Origin: Gracilimonas sp040117685
GTDB taxonomy: Bacteria; Bacteroidota; Rhodothermia; Balneolales; Balneolaceae
Length of the DNA stretch: 64,000 nt
NCBI RefSeq assembly: GCF_040117685.2
Contig: NZ_JBEDYP020000014.1
Coordinates: 62,001 to 126,000 of the forward strand
Direction of reading: 5' to 3'
Shown: in pieces, positions 1 through 7,794 of the stretch
How positions within the stretch are numbered: the first letter of the stretch is position 1
Layout of the letters: the number at the start of each line of letters is the position of its first letter
Position numbers and translations under genes: made by a program
Notes under the pieces: generated by a model
The model's input: the letters and a program-made list of their open reading frames with translations, nothing else
Databases searched by the model: none
Told to the model about the DNA's origin: nothing

Positions 1-641
1 CGCTGTAAGGCTTCGTCTTCTCCACCTTTAAAACTTAGTACAGCCCGGTCATCGTTATCCATGGCTTCAATACCAAGATCCTGAAGGGTTGGTAAAGGGG
101 CTGAATCAACATCCGGCACCAAATTAACCTCTTTCCGAAACTCAAGTTCCTTTCGAACTACCGACTGTTTTTCTGTTTTTTTTCTGAATTGCGTGAAAAC
201 ATCCGGAATTTCGTTCTTTGAGAAAGGAATATCATTGATATGAAAAAGAGTACTGCCCCATACAAAACTCAGCTTATCACCAATAGAACGTTTGATGGCT
301 TCCTCAACATCGATTTCCTCACGGGTAATTTCTTTATGAGTAAAGGCAAGGTCAATGTTATATTCAGACATGAGCTTTGGGATTACTTCCTCAGGTTTAC
401 CTTTTTTGATAATCAGATCAAGAGTATGTTTCTGTAAATTGGATTGGAGGTTCTCAAGCGATTCAAGTAAAAACCCGGCTCTGTGCGAACCGGTTTTAGG
501 AAAGCCGAAGGAAGTAGTTTCATAATGCCGGGGATCAAAAATATAAACAGGTAAAATTTCCTCGGCCTGAGCAGCTTTAGCCAGCGCTTCGTTATCGTGC
601 AGGCGTAAATCGTTACGGAACCAAATCAGTGATTTATTCAT
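1..641 (-). CDS. Cryptochrome DASH / DNA photolyase family protein, N-terminal part (runs off the window)
   Basis: This reading frame enters the window at base 1 and begins with an ATG whose complement is at 639-641; about 213 N-terminal residues are present. The protein opens with MNKSLIWFRNDLRLHDNEAL, the classic start of the photolyase/cryptochrome alpha/beta (antenna-binding) domain, and continues with an FDPRHY segment and a GxHRAxFLLESL segment typical of DASH cryptochromes. The family binds FAD in a C-terminal helical domain that lies outside the window, so repair activity cannot be judged. It is divergent from the dehydrogenase at 771, with 129 bp between the two starts. CRY-DASH is preferred over a CPD photolyase from the FDPR/PKTGxHRA pattern, but that is a family-level inference. 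Confidence 0.85.
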   Translation of the reverse strand, partial: MNKSLIWFRNDLRLHDNEALAKAAQAEEILPVYIFDPRHYETTSFGFPKTGSHRAGFLLESLENLQSNLQKHTLDLIIKKGKPEEVIPKLMSEYNIDLAFTHKEITREEIDVEEAIKRSIGDKLSFVWGSTLFHINDIPFSKNEIPDVFTQFRKKTEKQSVVRKELEFRKEVNLVPDVDSAPLPTLQDLGIEAMDNDDRAVLSFKGGEDEALQ

Positions 642-770
642 ATTCCTTTTTGGTAGGTAAAAGCTTAAGCGGCTGGCTTTCATTCCAAAAAATAAGCAGG
701 GCTCACATTTGGGAGTTTATATCGGTATATTTACCATTCGAAAATTTTGAAGCCAAATACCGACCAATAA

Positions 771-1781
771 ATGAAAAATGTTGTTTTAATCCCCGGTGAT
801 GGAATCGGGGCAGAAATCACTAATTCCGTAACTACTATTCTGAAAGAAGCAGGAGCTGAGATTAATTGGATTGAATGCTCGGCAGGGCTGAAAGCCTATG
901 AGGAAACCGGAAATCCCCTTCCTGAAGAAACTATCGAAGCGCTGGATGAGCACCGCATATCACTGAAAGGGCCACTGACTACACCCGTTGGATCAGGTTT
1001 CAGATCTGTGAATGTGGCACTTCGCCAAAAATTTAACTTGTACAGTAATATCAGGCCGGCTCGCACGCTGCCTAGTATCGACAGCCCGTTTCGAGGAGTG
1101 GATATGGTACTCTTCCGTGAAAACACTCAGGGATTGTACATCGGCAAAGAGGAATGGATTGAGGAAGCAGACAACAAGAAGCACGCAGAAGCTATTGCCG
1201 TTGTAACGGAAGAAGCCAGCGAAAAAATTATCAGGGCTGCTTTTGATTATGCCGTAAAAAATGAGCGGAAAAAAGTGACACTTGTCCACAAGGCTAACAT
1301 TCTGAAACTGACCACCGGTTTATTCCTTGAGGTTGGCAGAAAGGTAGCTAAAGAATATAAAGACATTGAATTTCAGGATCTGATTGTTGACAATATGGCC
1401 ATGCAGATGGTACTTCGTCCCCAGCAGTTTGATGTGGTGGTAACCACCAACCTGTTTGGCGATATTTTGTCTGACCTTGCATCAGGCCTGGTGGGTGGAC
1501 TTGGAGTTACCGGTGCCGCCAACATTGGTGACGATGCTGCTATGTTTGAAGCTGTTCACGGTTCCGCTCCCGATATTGTTGGAAAAAATGTAGCGAACCC
1601 TATGGCGTTGTTGTTTTCTTCATTAATGATGCTTGAGCATATTGATCAAAAGCAGATTGCTGAAAACATTAGAAAAGCGGTTTATAAAACTCTGGTAGAG
1701 AAGAAAGTGTATTGCACCCCGGATATTGGAGGTGAAGGGACTACTTCTACCTTTACCCAAGCCGTGTGTGATAATATTTGA
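771..1781 (+). CDS. Isocitrate/isopropylmalate dehydrogenase family protein, probably NAD-dependent isocitrate dehydrogenase
   Basis: A 336-residue beta-decarboxylating dehydrogenase. It starts with the family signature IPGDGIGAE, has the substrate segment GSGFRSVNVALRQKF with the phosphoserine-site serine and the N/R residues of isocitrate dehydrogenases, an RENTQGLY segment, and the metal-binding region DNMAMQMV followed by NLFGDILSDLASGLVGGLG. The C-terminal part contains the nucleotide loop HGSAPDIVGKNVANP. The length and the short form match NAD-dependent IDH of the eukaryotic/Thermus type rather than the 415-residue NADP enzymes. 3-isopropylmalate or homoisocitrate dehydrogenase are alternatives, but the RENTQGLY segment favours isocitrate. 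The gene stands alone and ends at a strong hairpin terminator shared with the convergent gene. Confidence 0.88.
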   Translation: MKNVVLIPGDGIGAEITNSVTTILKEAGAEINWIECSAGLKAYEETGNPLPEETIEALDEHRISLKGPLTTPVGSGFRSVNVALRQKFNLYSNIRPARTLPSIDSPFRGVDMVLFRENTQGLYIGKEEWIEEADNKKHAEAIAVVTEEASEKIIRAAFDYAVKNERKKVTLVHKANILKLTTGLFLEVGRKVAKEYKDIEFQDLIVDNMAMQMVLRPQQFDVVVTTNLFGDILSDLASGLVGGLGVTGAANIGDDAAMFEAVHGSAPDIVGKNVANPMALLFSSLMMLEHIDQKQIAENIRKAVYKTLVEKKVYCTPDIGGEGTTSTFTQAVCDNI

Positions 1782-1806
1782 TGACCGTTTAAATAACGTA
1801 GTATAT

Positions 1807-1838
1807 AAAAAAAGGCTGCCGGGAAGGCAGCCTTTTTT
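1807..1838. terminator. Bidirectional rho-independent terminator
   Basis: An AAAGGCTGCC / GGCAGCCTTT stem with a GGGAA loop is flanked by an A-run on the left and a T-run on the right. It can therefore stop transcription from the dehydrogenase gene (plus strand) and from the convergent membrane-protein gene at 1854 (minus strand). Confidence 0.9.
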
Positions 1839-1853
1839 ATTTCAATTTGTTGG

Positions 1854-2183
1854 TTAGCCAAATAACTTAAACAAGGCCCAGCTGATTACAGACATCACCA
1901 GCCCAAAAGCCAGTGCCCAACCAAAACTTTTGACTTTGAAACCTTCTACCATGGCATCTACCAGCATAATAAGGGCAGCATTAATCACCCATACAAAGAG
2001 CCCAAAGGTAAGAATGGTAATCGGCAAGCTCAGAATTAGAAGAATTGGTTTTACAAATACATTTATAATTGCGAGAAGAGCGGCTACAAAAACAGCACTC
2101 CAAAAATTCTTAATTTCAACTCCTTTAAGTAAGCTTGCAGTGGCATATATGGAAACACTATTTAATAACCAGGCCCAAATCAT
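1854..2183 (-). CDS. Phage holin family 4 / YvlD-like small membrane protein
   Basis: A 109-residue, very hydrophobic protein with four predicted membrane helices: residues about 3-20, 29-47, 52-77 and 88-107. The NVFVKPILLILSLPITILTFGLF stretch (INVFVKP, LPITILTFG) is characteristic of the mycobacterial four-TM phage holin superfamily IV / YvlD family. These proteins are widespread chromosomal membrane proteins whose role is not established; despite the family name there are no phage genes here. It is convergent with the dehydrogenase at 771 and divergent from the acetyltransferase at 2264. Confidence 0.85.
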   Translation of the reverse strand: MIWAWLLNSVSIYATASLLKGVEIKNFWSAVFVAALLAIINVFVKPILLILSLPITILTFGLFVWVINAALIMLVDAMVEGFKVKSFGWALAFGLVMSVISWALFKLFG

Positions 2184-2263
2184 AATGGTAGAATTTTGTT
2201 AAAAGTGGCCTTTCTGTACGACCCCGACCGTAGAATGGTTACATTAAACTAAAAATTGATTCG

Positions 2264-2695
2264 ATGGAAATAATATATAAACGATTTGGCAAACTCAGTC
2301 CTGTTCAGGTTCAGGATATGTTAAGGCTAAGGCAAAATGTCTTCATCATAGAGCAGCAGTGTTTCTATGAGGATATCGATGGAGCGGATGTTAAAGCCGA
2401 ACACCTGCTCATCTATAAAGAAGAAAAACTGGCAGCTTACCTCCGAATTTTTCCCTATGGCGTAAAGTATGATAAGGAGGCTAATTTGGGCCGAATAGTT
2501 GTTGCCCCGGAGTTCAGAGGTACCGGTTTAGGCGAAATACTTATCAAAAAGGGAATTGAATTGTGCGACAAGAAACCAATACGGATTGAAGCTCAGGCAG
2601 CTTTAGAAGTATACTACAATGAGTTTGGCTTCAGGGCAGAGGGAGAAGTCTATGTGGTTGATGATATAGACCACCTGCAAATGGTGTTAGCTTAG
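2264..2695 (+). CDS. GNAT family N-acetyltransferase, ElaA-like
   Basis: A 143-residue GNAT protein. The acetyl-CoA binding core is visible as LGRIVVAPEFRGTGLGEILI (motif A, RGTGLG, around residues 72-92), followed by the motif B region YYNEFGFRAEGEVYVVDDIDHLQM. The N-terminal LRLRQNVFIIEQQCFYEDIDGAD matches ElaA proteins, whose in vivo substrate is not settled. Its 3' end overlaps the convergent Hpt gene by nine bases, so there is no room for a terminator between them. Confidence 0.87.
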   Translation: MEIIYKRFGKLSPVQVQDMLRLRQNVFIIEQQCFYEDIDGADVKAEHLLIYKEEKLAAYLRIFPYGVKYDKEANLGRIVVAPEFRGTGLGEILIKKGIELCDKKPIRIEAQAALEVYYNEFGFRAEGEVYVVDDIDHLQMVLA

Positions 2696-3034
2696 CTCGT
2701 CCTTTTTACTTGTAAGCTCATCTACTACTTCCAGATATCCTTGCTCAAGTTTATCAATTAAACCGGGGATCGATTTCAGATTGGTTGCCTCCTTACCGAA
2801 CTTTTCTAAATCTTGGGCAATTTCATTTAAGGCGGTAAGACCCACATATAAAAACATAGGTTTCAGTTTGTGTGATTCGGCTCCTAATTCTTTCCAGCTT
2901 TGTTTCCCGTGAGCCTGCTTGATCTTTTTAATATGTTTGGGAGTCTCCGACAACATGAGATCTATCATCTCTATCATTACCTCGTTGTCGCCCCCGGTAA
3001 TATTTTCTAAATAACTCAGATCAATTTTCCCCAT
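2687..3034 (-). CDS. Hpt domain phosphotransfer protein
   Basis: A 115-residue, all-helical protein consisting of one histidine phosphotransfer domain. The likely phospho-accepting histidine is H55 in the ESHKLKP segment (Hpt consensus is AHxLKG/S), followed by a second helix pair (GLTALNEIAQDLEKFG). Free-standing Hpt proteins relay phosphate between hybrid histidine kinases and response regulators. No partner kinase or receiver gene is adjacent, so the pathway is unknown. The 3' end overlaps the acetyltransferase gene in convergent orientation. Confidence 0.85.
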   Translation of the reverse strand: MGKIDLSYLENITGGDNEVMIEMIDLMLSETPKHIKKIKQAHGKQSWKELGAESHKLKPMFLYVGLTALNEIAQDLEKFGKEATNLKSIPGLIDKLEQGYLEVVDELTSKKDELS

Positions 3035-3189
3035 AAACCAATAGTCCTTTAAACTTAATAAAACGAATGTAGGTAACTTTTTATAAATAAAGTATTCAAA
3101 TATGGGGAATATTTTTCAGGAAGAGATTTTGGATACACAGAATAACCATGCCTTACAACAGGAGAGAAAAGAATAAATGCGGGGGTGAA

Positions 3190-3264
3190 TCAGCCTGTAA
3201 ATATTACAATACCCACCAGCACAAGCACCACGATTTTAAATATAAAAGCCTTCCAGTTTCTCAT
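3190..3264 (-). CDS. Possible 24-residue single-helix membrane peptide
   Basis: A short frame, ATG to TGA, that would encode MRNWKAFIFK followed by IVVLVLVGIVIFTG: a basic, aromatic N-terminus and then one uninterrupted hydrophobic helix. This is the usual look of small bacterial membrane proteins. There is no clear ribosome binding site, but Shine-Dalgarno sites are weak throughout this window. It lies in the 407-bp gap between glmS and the Hpt gene, on the same strand as both. Chance occurrence cannot be excluded for a frame this short. Confidence 0.35.
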   Translation of the reverse strand: MRNWKAFIFKIVVLVLVGIVIFTG

Positions 3265-3326
3265 TTTAGGATAATTACTAACCAAAGAGGAACTGGATTG
3301 AAAGAAATTATCCGGTAAAAGTCAAG

Positions 3327-3430
3327 TTATCCACAGTGACTAAAATAAAATTTCCAGGGAAATAATTATTTCAGGCTACAAATCATATGTTTTTTGGGCT
3401 TCGGATAGTTCAGGCAACGAGTTATCCACA
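3327..3430 (+). promoter_or_regulatory. Two perfect DnaA boxes in the glmS-Hpt intergenic region
   Basis: TTATCCACA occurs at 3327-3335 and again, in the same orientation, at 3422-3430. A weaker relative (TTATCCGGT) precedes them at 3308-3316, and an AT-rich stretch separates the two perfect sites. The rest of the 3035-3441 gap holds only the possible small membrane ORF. The sites could be DnaA-titration or regulatory sites, or part of a replication origin; nothing here decides among these. Confidence 0.5.
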
Positions 3431-3441
3431 ATACCGGTCCA

Positions 3442-5274
3442 TTATTCTACAGTAACGCTTTTGGCCAGATTTCTGGGCTGATCTACATTACAACCACGGT
3501 TAACGGCAACGTAATATGAAAGCAGCTGGAGTGGAATAACCGTCAGTAATGGGGAGAGCACATCCATTGTTTCAGGCACAATAGATTTAAACTCAGCGAG
3601 TTCTTCCACTTCTTCATTTCCTGGAGTCGTTATAGCAATGATTCTTCCTTTACGGGCTCTAACTTCCTCAATGTTGCTGATCATTTTATCATTGGTATGC
3701 TGTGTTGCTGCTATTACAACAACAGGCATCATCTCATCAATCAGGGCAATAGGGCCGTGTTTCATTTCGGCTGCAGGATATCCTTCAGCATGAATGTAGG
3801 AAATCTCTTTCAGCTTCAGCGCACCTTCAAGGGCAACAGGGAAACTGTACGAGCGCCCTAAATACAAGAAATTGGGAGCGTAGGAAAACAGATTCGAAAT
3901 TTCCCTGATCTCATCGGTAGATTCTAAAATTTCTTCTATTTTGGCAGGGATCTGTGATAGCTCACCAATAAGTTTTTTAGCTTCTTTATTGTCGATGGTT
4001 TTTTTGTAGAGTCCCAGTTTAATCGCCATCATGGTGAGCACAGTAACCTGTGCAGTAAAAGCTTTGGTGGAGGCAACACCAATCTCCGGACCTGCATGGA
4101 TGTAAACACCGGCATCTGTTTCTCTGGCAATGGTTGAGCCAACCACATTAACAACACCCAATACCAGTGCTCCGCGGGCTTTAGCCTCCCGGAGTGCTGC
4201 AAGGGTATCGGCCGTTTCTCCACTTTGGGAAATCACAATCATTACGTCGCCTTCCCCTATAAGCTGTTCCTTGTATCGAAATTCAGAAGCATATTCTACT
4301 TCTACAGGCACTTTAGCCAAATACTCAAAAAGGTATTCGCCTACTAACCCCGAATGCCAGCTGGTACCACAGGCTGCGATGATAATTCTGTTGGCATTAA
4401 CCAGCTGATCCATAATTCCCTCGATACCGCCAAGCGTAACGGTGCCTTCGTCCGCATTAATTCGACCTCTCAGGCAATCCGAGAGAGCTTTGGGTTGTTC
4501 AAAAATTTCTTTGAGCATGAAATGATCATACCCGCCTTTCTCAATTTCTTCAAGACTTAAAGCCAGTTCATGGATTTCCTTGGAGAGCTCAATTTGGTCA
4601 GCGGATTCTACTGTGTAATCATCTTTCCTGATTACCGCTATTTCACCGTCATCCAGGTAAATAACTTTGTCGGTATAGGCGGCAACGGCAGATGCATCGG
4701 ATGCGATCAGCATTTCCCCTTCACCTACACCAAGCAGAAGAGGGGACCCCTTTCTTGCTACTACTATTTGGTCAGGAAAATCAGAATGCACCAATGCGAT
4801 TCCATAGGTACCGTTCACCTGGTGCAAAGCCAGCTGAACAGCTTTCTTTAGATCCGAAGCATCTTTTTCAAGGAAACTCTCAATCAGTTTGGTAAGAACT
4901 TCGGTATCTGTTTCGGAGTAAAAGGTATATCCCTGATCGCTTAATTTCTTTTTCAGAGTGTTATAGTTCTCGATGATGCCGTTATGAACAAGAGCCAGTT
5001 TACCGTTTTTTCCGGTATGTGGGTGCGAATTTACGTCATTTGGTTCACCGTGAGTAGCCCATCGGGTATGGCCAATTCCTACAGTTCCATTCTCCGATGG
5101 GGTGATCATTTTCTCAAGAGAAGCAACTTTCCCTTTCCCTTTTTTGATCTTCAGCTCTCCGTTTATGACGGCTAATCCGGCGGAGTCATATCCCCTGTAT
5201 TCAAGTCTCTTGAGTCCGTCAATTATAATTTTGCTGGCTTGCTGATCGCCAATGTACCCTACGATTCCACACAT
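3442..5274 (-). CDS. glmS: Glutamine--fructose-6-phosphate aminotransferase (isomerizing)
   Basis: A 610-residue cytoplasmic enzyme that makes glucosamine-6-phosphate from fructose-6-phosphate and glutamine, the first step towards UDP-GlcNAc. The N-terminus MCGIVGYIG places the nucleophile cysteine at position 2, exposed after Met removal; the glutaminase domain continues with GHTRWATHG and HNGIIENY. Two SIS (sugar isomerase) domains follow (ISQSGETADT; LGRSYSFPVALEGALKLKE; EMKHGPIAL), and the protein ends in the canonical DQPRNLAKSVTVE. Length is normal. No GlmS-ribozyme-like element is evident in the short upstream gap. It is divergent from a GlmU-like gene of the same pathway. Confidence 0.97.
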   Translation of the reverse strand: MCGIVGYIGDQQASKIIIDGLKRLEYRGYDSAGLAVINGELKIKKGKGKVASLEKMITPSENGTVGIGHTRWATHGEPNDVNSHPHTGKNGKLALVHNGIIENYNTLKKKLSDQGYTFYSETDTEVLTKLIESFLEKDASDLKKAVQLALHQVNGTYGIALVHSDFPDQIVVARKGSPLLLGVGEGEMLIASDASAVAAYTDKVIYLDDGEIAVIRKDDYTVESADQIELSKEIHELALSLEEIEKGGYDHFMLKEIFEQPKALSDCLRGRINADEGTVTLGGIEGIMDQLVNANRIIIAACGTSWHSGLVGEYLFEYLAKVPVEVEYASEFRYKEQLIGEGDVMIVISQSGETADTLAALREAKARGALVLGVVNVVGSTIARETDAGVYIHAGPEIGVASTKAFTAQVTVLTMMAIKLGLYKKTIDNKEAKKLIGELSQIPAKIEEILESTDEIREISNLFSYAPNFLYLGRSYSFPVALEGALKLKEISYIHAEGYPAAEMKHGPIALIDEMMPVVVIAATQHTNDKMISNIEEVRARKGRIIAITTPGNEEVEELAEFKSIVPETMDVLSPLLTVIPLQLLSYYVAVNRGCNVDQPRNLAKSVTVE

Positions 5275-5382
5275 ACAGTTTTAACTATTAAAAATTTTTT
5301 TTGGCTTATTTAATCCTTAAATATAATGCGAAGTTTAAAGAATGACGATTATAATTTCTTACCAATAAACACGGCTTTATAT

Positions 5383-6576
5383 ATGGGGATTTGTTTTTTT
5401 AATGATGATCAGGTTGAAAGGTTCCAGCCACTTACCCTGACACGCCCGATGGATGACCTGAGGGTGGGCATACTCACAATTCGGGAAAAATGGCTAAAAT
5501 CACTTGGCAATACACAGTTTTACCGTTTGCTGCCGGATCATTTGAATGGTGTTTTTGAAACAGGAGAAATAGAAGGTGAGGACGAAGTGCTATGGATTAA
5601 CTCACGCTTTTTGCCTTCAGGGAATTTTCTGAATGCTTTAAAAAACCTTCAGGAAGGCCAAAAAATAGTATTCAAAGATGTTACTGTTGCGGCAAAAGTA
5701 AATGCGCAGTCATCTAAGGAGATGTTCAGTGAAAACAATTTTAATGAAGAAGGTCTGGAAAAGGCAGAGGTTAAGGAAGTTATTCACCTTGAGCATTTGT
5801 GGGATTTACTCTCACTGAATTCATACGAAATAGAAAAAGACATTCAACTGTTGGGGCTGAAATCAGTTTCAGAAAAAAAGGGGGAGGTTCCTGAATCCGT
5901 TCACCACCCGAAAAATACATTTATAGGAAACGATGTATATATAGAGCCGGGCTGTATTTTTATAGCGGAAAAGGGACCAGTCGTAATTCAGGATGGTGCA
6001 ACGATCGAAGCTGGTAGTATTCTCAGAGGGCCCGTTGTAGTTGGAGAAGGAGCAACGGTAAAAATGGCAGCGAGAATATATGACGGAACAACTATTGGTC
6101 CGGTCTGTAAAGTGGGTGGAGAAGTAGCCGGGTGTATTTTTCATTCCTACTCAAACAAAGCACATGATGGATTTGCTGGGAACTCCATATTCGGGCAATG
6201 GGTAAACCTGGGAGCAAATACGATTACTTCAAATCTTAAGAACGACTATAAAAATATCGATGTAACCGACTGGATTACAAAAGATCTTATCCAAACAGGG
6301 CGGCAGTTTCTTGGAACGGTGATGGCCGATCATTCAAAAACAGCCATCAACACGATGCTAAACACAGGGACGATTTGTGGGGTAAGTTCAAATGTGTTTA
6401 TAGATGAACTTTCCCCCAAAGTAATCGACTCATTCACCTGGCTTGGGCCAAGAGGCCCTGCTATTTATCGGTTTGAAAAAGCCATAGAGGTGATGCAAGC
6501 GATGATGAAACGCCGTGATGTTGACCTGACCGATGACTACAGGCGAATGATGCAGCACATCTTTACTTCCCGATAA
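5383..6576 (+). CDS. GlmU-like sugar-phosphate nucleotidyltransferase / acetyltransferase fusion (Bacteroidota-type)
   Basis: About 397 residues. The N-terminal part (LTLTRPMDDLRVGILTIREKW) matches the divergent nucleotidyltransferase-like domain of the Bacteroidota alternative GlmU family. The C-terminal half is a left-handed beta-helix with hexapeptide repeats (GNDVYIEPGCIF, GATIEAGSILRG, VGEGATVKMAARIY) and the acetyltransferase-type stretch FGQWVNLGANTITSNLKNDY. The family is predicted to make UDP-GlcNAc or a similar sugar nucleotide. An in-frame ATG at 5326 would add 19 residues; the ATG at 5383 was preferred because family members start just before the FF(N/D)D segment and because it leaves room for a divergent promoter with glmS. 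Pathway proximity to glmS supports a role in amino-sugar nucleotide synthesis. Confidence 0.85.
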   Translation: MGICFFNDDQVERFQPLTLTRPMDDLRVGILTIREKWLKSLGNTQFYRLLPDHLNGVFETGEIEGEDEVLWINSRFLPSGNFLNALKNLQEGQKIVFKDVTVAAKVNAQSSKEMFSENNFNEEGLEKAEVKEVIHLEHLWDLLSLNSYEIEKDIQLLGLKSVSEKKGEVPESVHHPKNTFIGNDVYIEPGCIFIAEKGPVVIQDGATIEAGSILRGPVVVGEGATVKMAARIYDGTTIGPVCKVGGEVAGCIFHSYSNKAHDGFAGNSIFGQWVNLGANTITSNLKNDYKNIDVTDWITKDLIQTGRQFLGTVMADHSKTAINTMLNTGTICGVSSNVFIDELSPKVIDSFTWLGPRGPAIYRFEKAIEVMQAMMKRRDVDLTDDYRRMMQHIFTSR

Positions 6577-7794
6577 TCAAGGGAAAAGTATGTCATCGTA
6601 CATGTCATCGGTGCGGATTACATTACCTTCCGTATTCCCAAGGTAACGCCGTGATTCGAGGTAACGACCGGTGTTGTAGGCATCATAATTGGATGCGGTG
6701 GAATCTACACTGCTGATTCGTACCTGTCTTGAAGAATGAATAAACTGGTTATCCCCAATCCACATTCCAACATGTACTACTCTGCGACTTCTGTTTTCGG
6801 TAGCGGGACTTCCGAAAAACAGTAAATCGCCCGCCTGCAGTTGATCCCAGTTTTTCTCATCGTCCACTCTTGTGCCGGCATGGACTTGCTGGGAGGCATC
6901 CCTTGGAATAATCAAGCCATTCATCAGGTAAATGGTTTTGGTAAAACCACTGCAATCTACACCTTTTGTGGAGGTTCCTCCCCATAAATAAGGAATTCCC
7001 ATCATACTGTGGGCAGTTTGAACCAGCGACTCTTGGGTAGCCTCTAAATTTTCATTCCAATCAACAAAAGGCGTGGCCTCATTTTTCGGGATGAAGCCCT
7101 CACGCCCATCCGGGTATGAAATTCGATAATAGCTTCCATTTGAATCTTCCAGTTTCAGAATGTTTCCGGCAGCCAGGTCACTTACTTTCTCAGAACTTTT
7201 TGAAGGGGATGAGTAAGCAAATCCATAGGTATCCATGTAAATGAGTTTCTCAGCTGACTTCCATTCGAGGTATTCAGTTTCATTCATCCGGTGCATCCCG
7301 CCACTGTCTATCCAGGATAAATAGTCTTCAGGAGTGCGAACGTAATACCATCCGCCATCCTTTTTAAGAACCTGAAGTGGCATTCCCAGTAAAGCCTGTG
7401 TTGCAAGCTGAGCTGAATGGCGTGGTTCCGACCTGATATTGGATACAGAATTATTGACTACTCCGTAAATTTTCTCTCCCAATTCAGCAGCTGGTAACAC
7501 CTTAATGCTGTCTATAAAGGAGAAGTTAGCTTTTGCAAGAGAATCGAGCAGAGCTTGCTTAGCTTCAGCATTGGTTGTTTCTCCGGATAAGAGAAACGGA
7601 CTTCCACCGGAAACCTGCACATTGAATTGATCTACTCTTGAGTCAGGTACAAAAGAATTTTCCACTTGGTCTATTAATCCCCGAAGGGTCTGTTGCCGGG
7701 GGCCGCTACAAGCACCCAACAACAGAATTAAAACCAAAGCTAGTTTTAATGGTTGTACTACGTATTTCATTGATTTTATTGATGTCTTTTTCAT
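6577..7794 (-). CDS. SH3-domain NlpC/P60 (C40) peptidase lipoprotein
   Basis: About 405 residues. A lipoprotein signal ends at LLLGAC, so the mature protein is probably acylated and envelope-anchored. The middle contains bacterial SH3 segments (RSEPRHSAQLATQALLGMPL; GGWYYVRTPEDYLSWID). The C-terminus is an NlpC/P60 domain with the catalytic Cys in VDCSGFTK, the His in VVHVGMWIG and the third-site region FIHSSRQV. These enzymes cut gamma-D-Glu-diaminopimelate bonds in peptidoglycan peptides. The ATG at 7794 overlaps the SusD stop codon as TAATG, indicating translational coupling; an upstream ATG at 7812 lies inside the SusD gene and is less likely. Its presence as last gene of a SusCD operon is unusual. 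Confidence 0.88.
   Translation of the reverse strand: MKKTSIKSMKYVVQPLKLALVLILLLGACSGPRQQTLRGLIDQVENSFVPDSRVDQFNVQVSGGSPFLLSGETTNAEAKQALLDSLAKANFSFIDSIKVLPAAELGEKIYGVVNNSVSNIRSEPRHSAQLATQALLGMPLQVLKKDGGWYYVRTPEDYLSWIDSGGMHRMNETEYLEWKSAEKLIYMDTYGFAYSSPSKSSEKVSDLAAGNILKLEDSNGSYYRISYPDGREGFIPKNEATPFVDWNENLEATQESLVQTAHSMMGIPYLWGGTSTKGVDCSGFTKTIYLMNGLIIPRDASQQVHAGTRVDDEKNWDQLQAGDLLFFGSPATENRSRRVVHVGMWIGDNQFIHSSRQVRISSVDSTASNYDAYNTGRYLESRRYLGNTEGNVIRTDDMYDDILFP

Noticed and set aside
240..437. 65-residue plus-strand frame at the left edge
   Set aside because: It is a shadow of the photolyase gene, whose minus-strand frame is open from base 641 to the edge.
708..735. Bacteroidota-type promoter (TTTG / TAnnTTTG) before the dehydrogenase gene
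   Set aside because: The spacing between the TTTG and TATATTTA blocks is shorter than usual, so it was not called.
1854..2183. Holin-family protein as a sign of a prophage
   Set aside because: No other phage gene is nearby, and this family is common on chromosomes outside phages.
5326..5382. Longer start for the GlmU-like protein
   Set aside because: The extra 19 residues do not match the family start and would leave only 51 bp to glmS.
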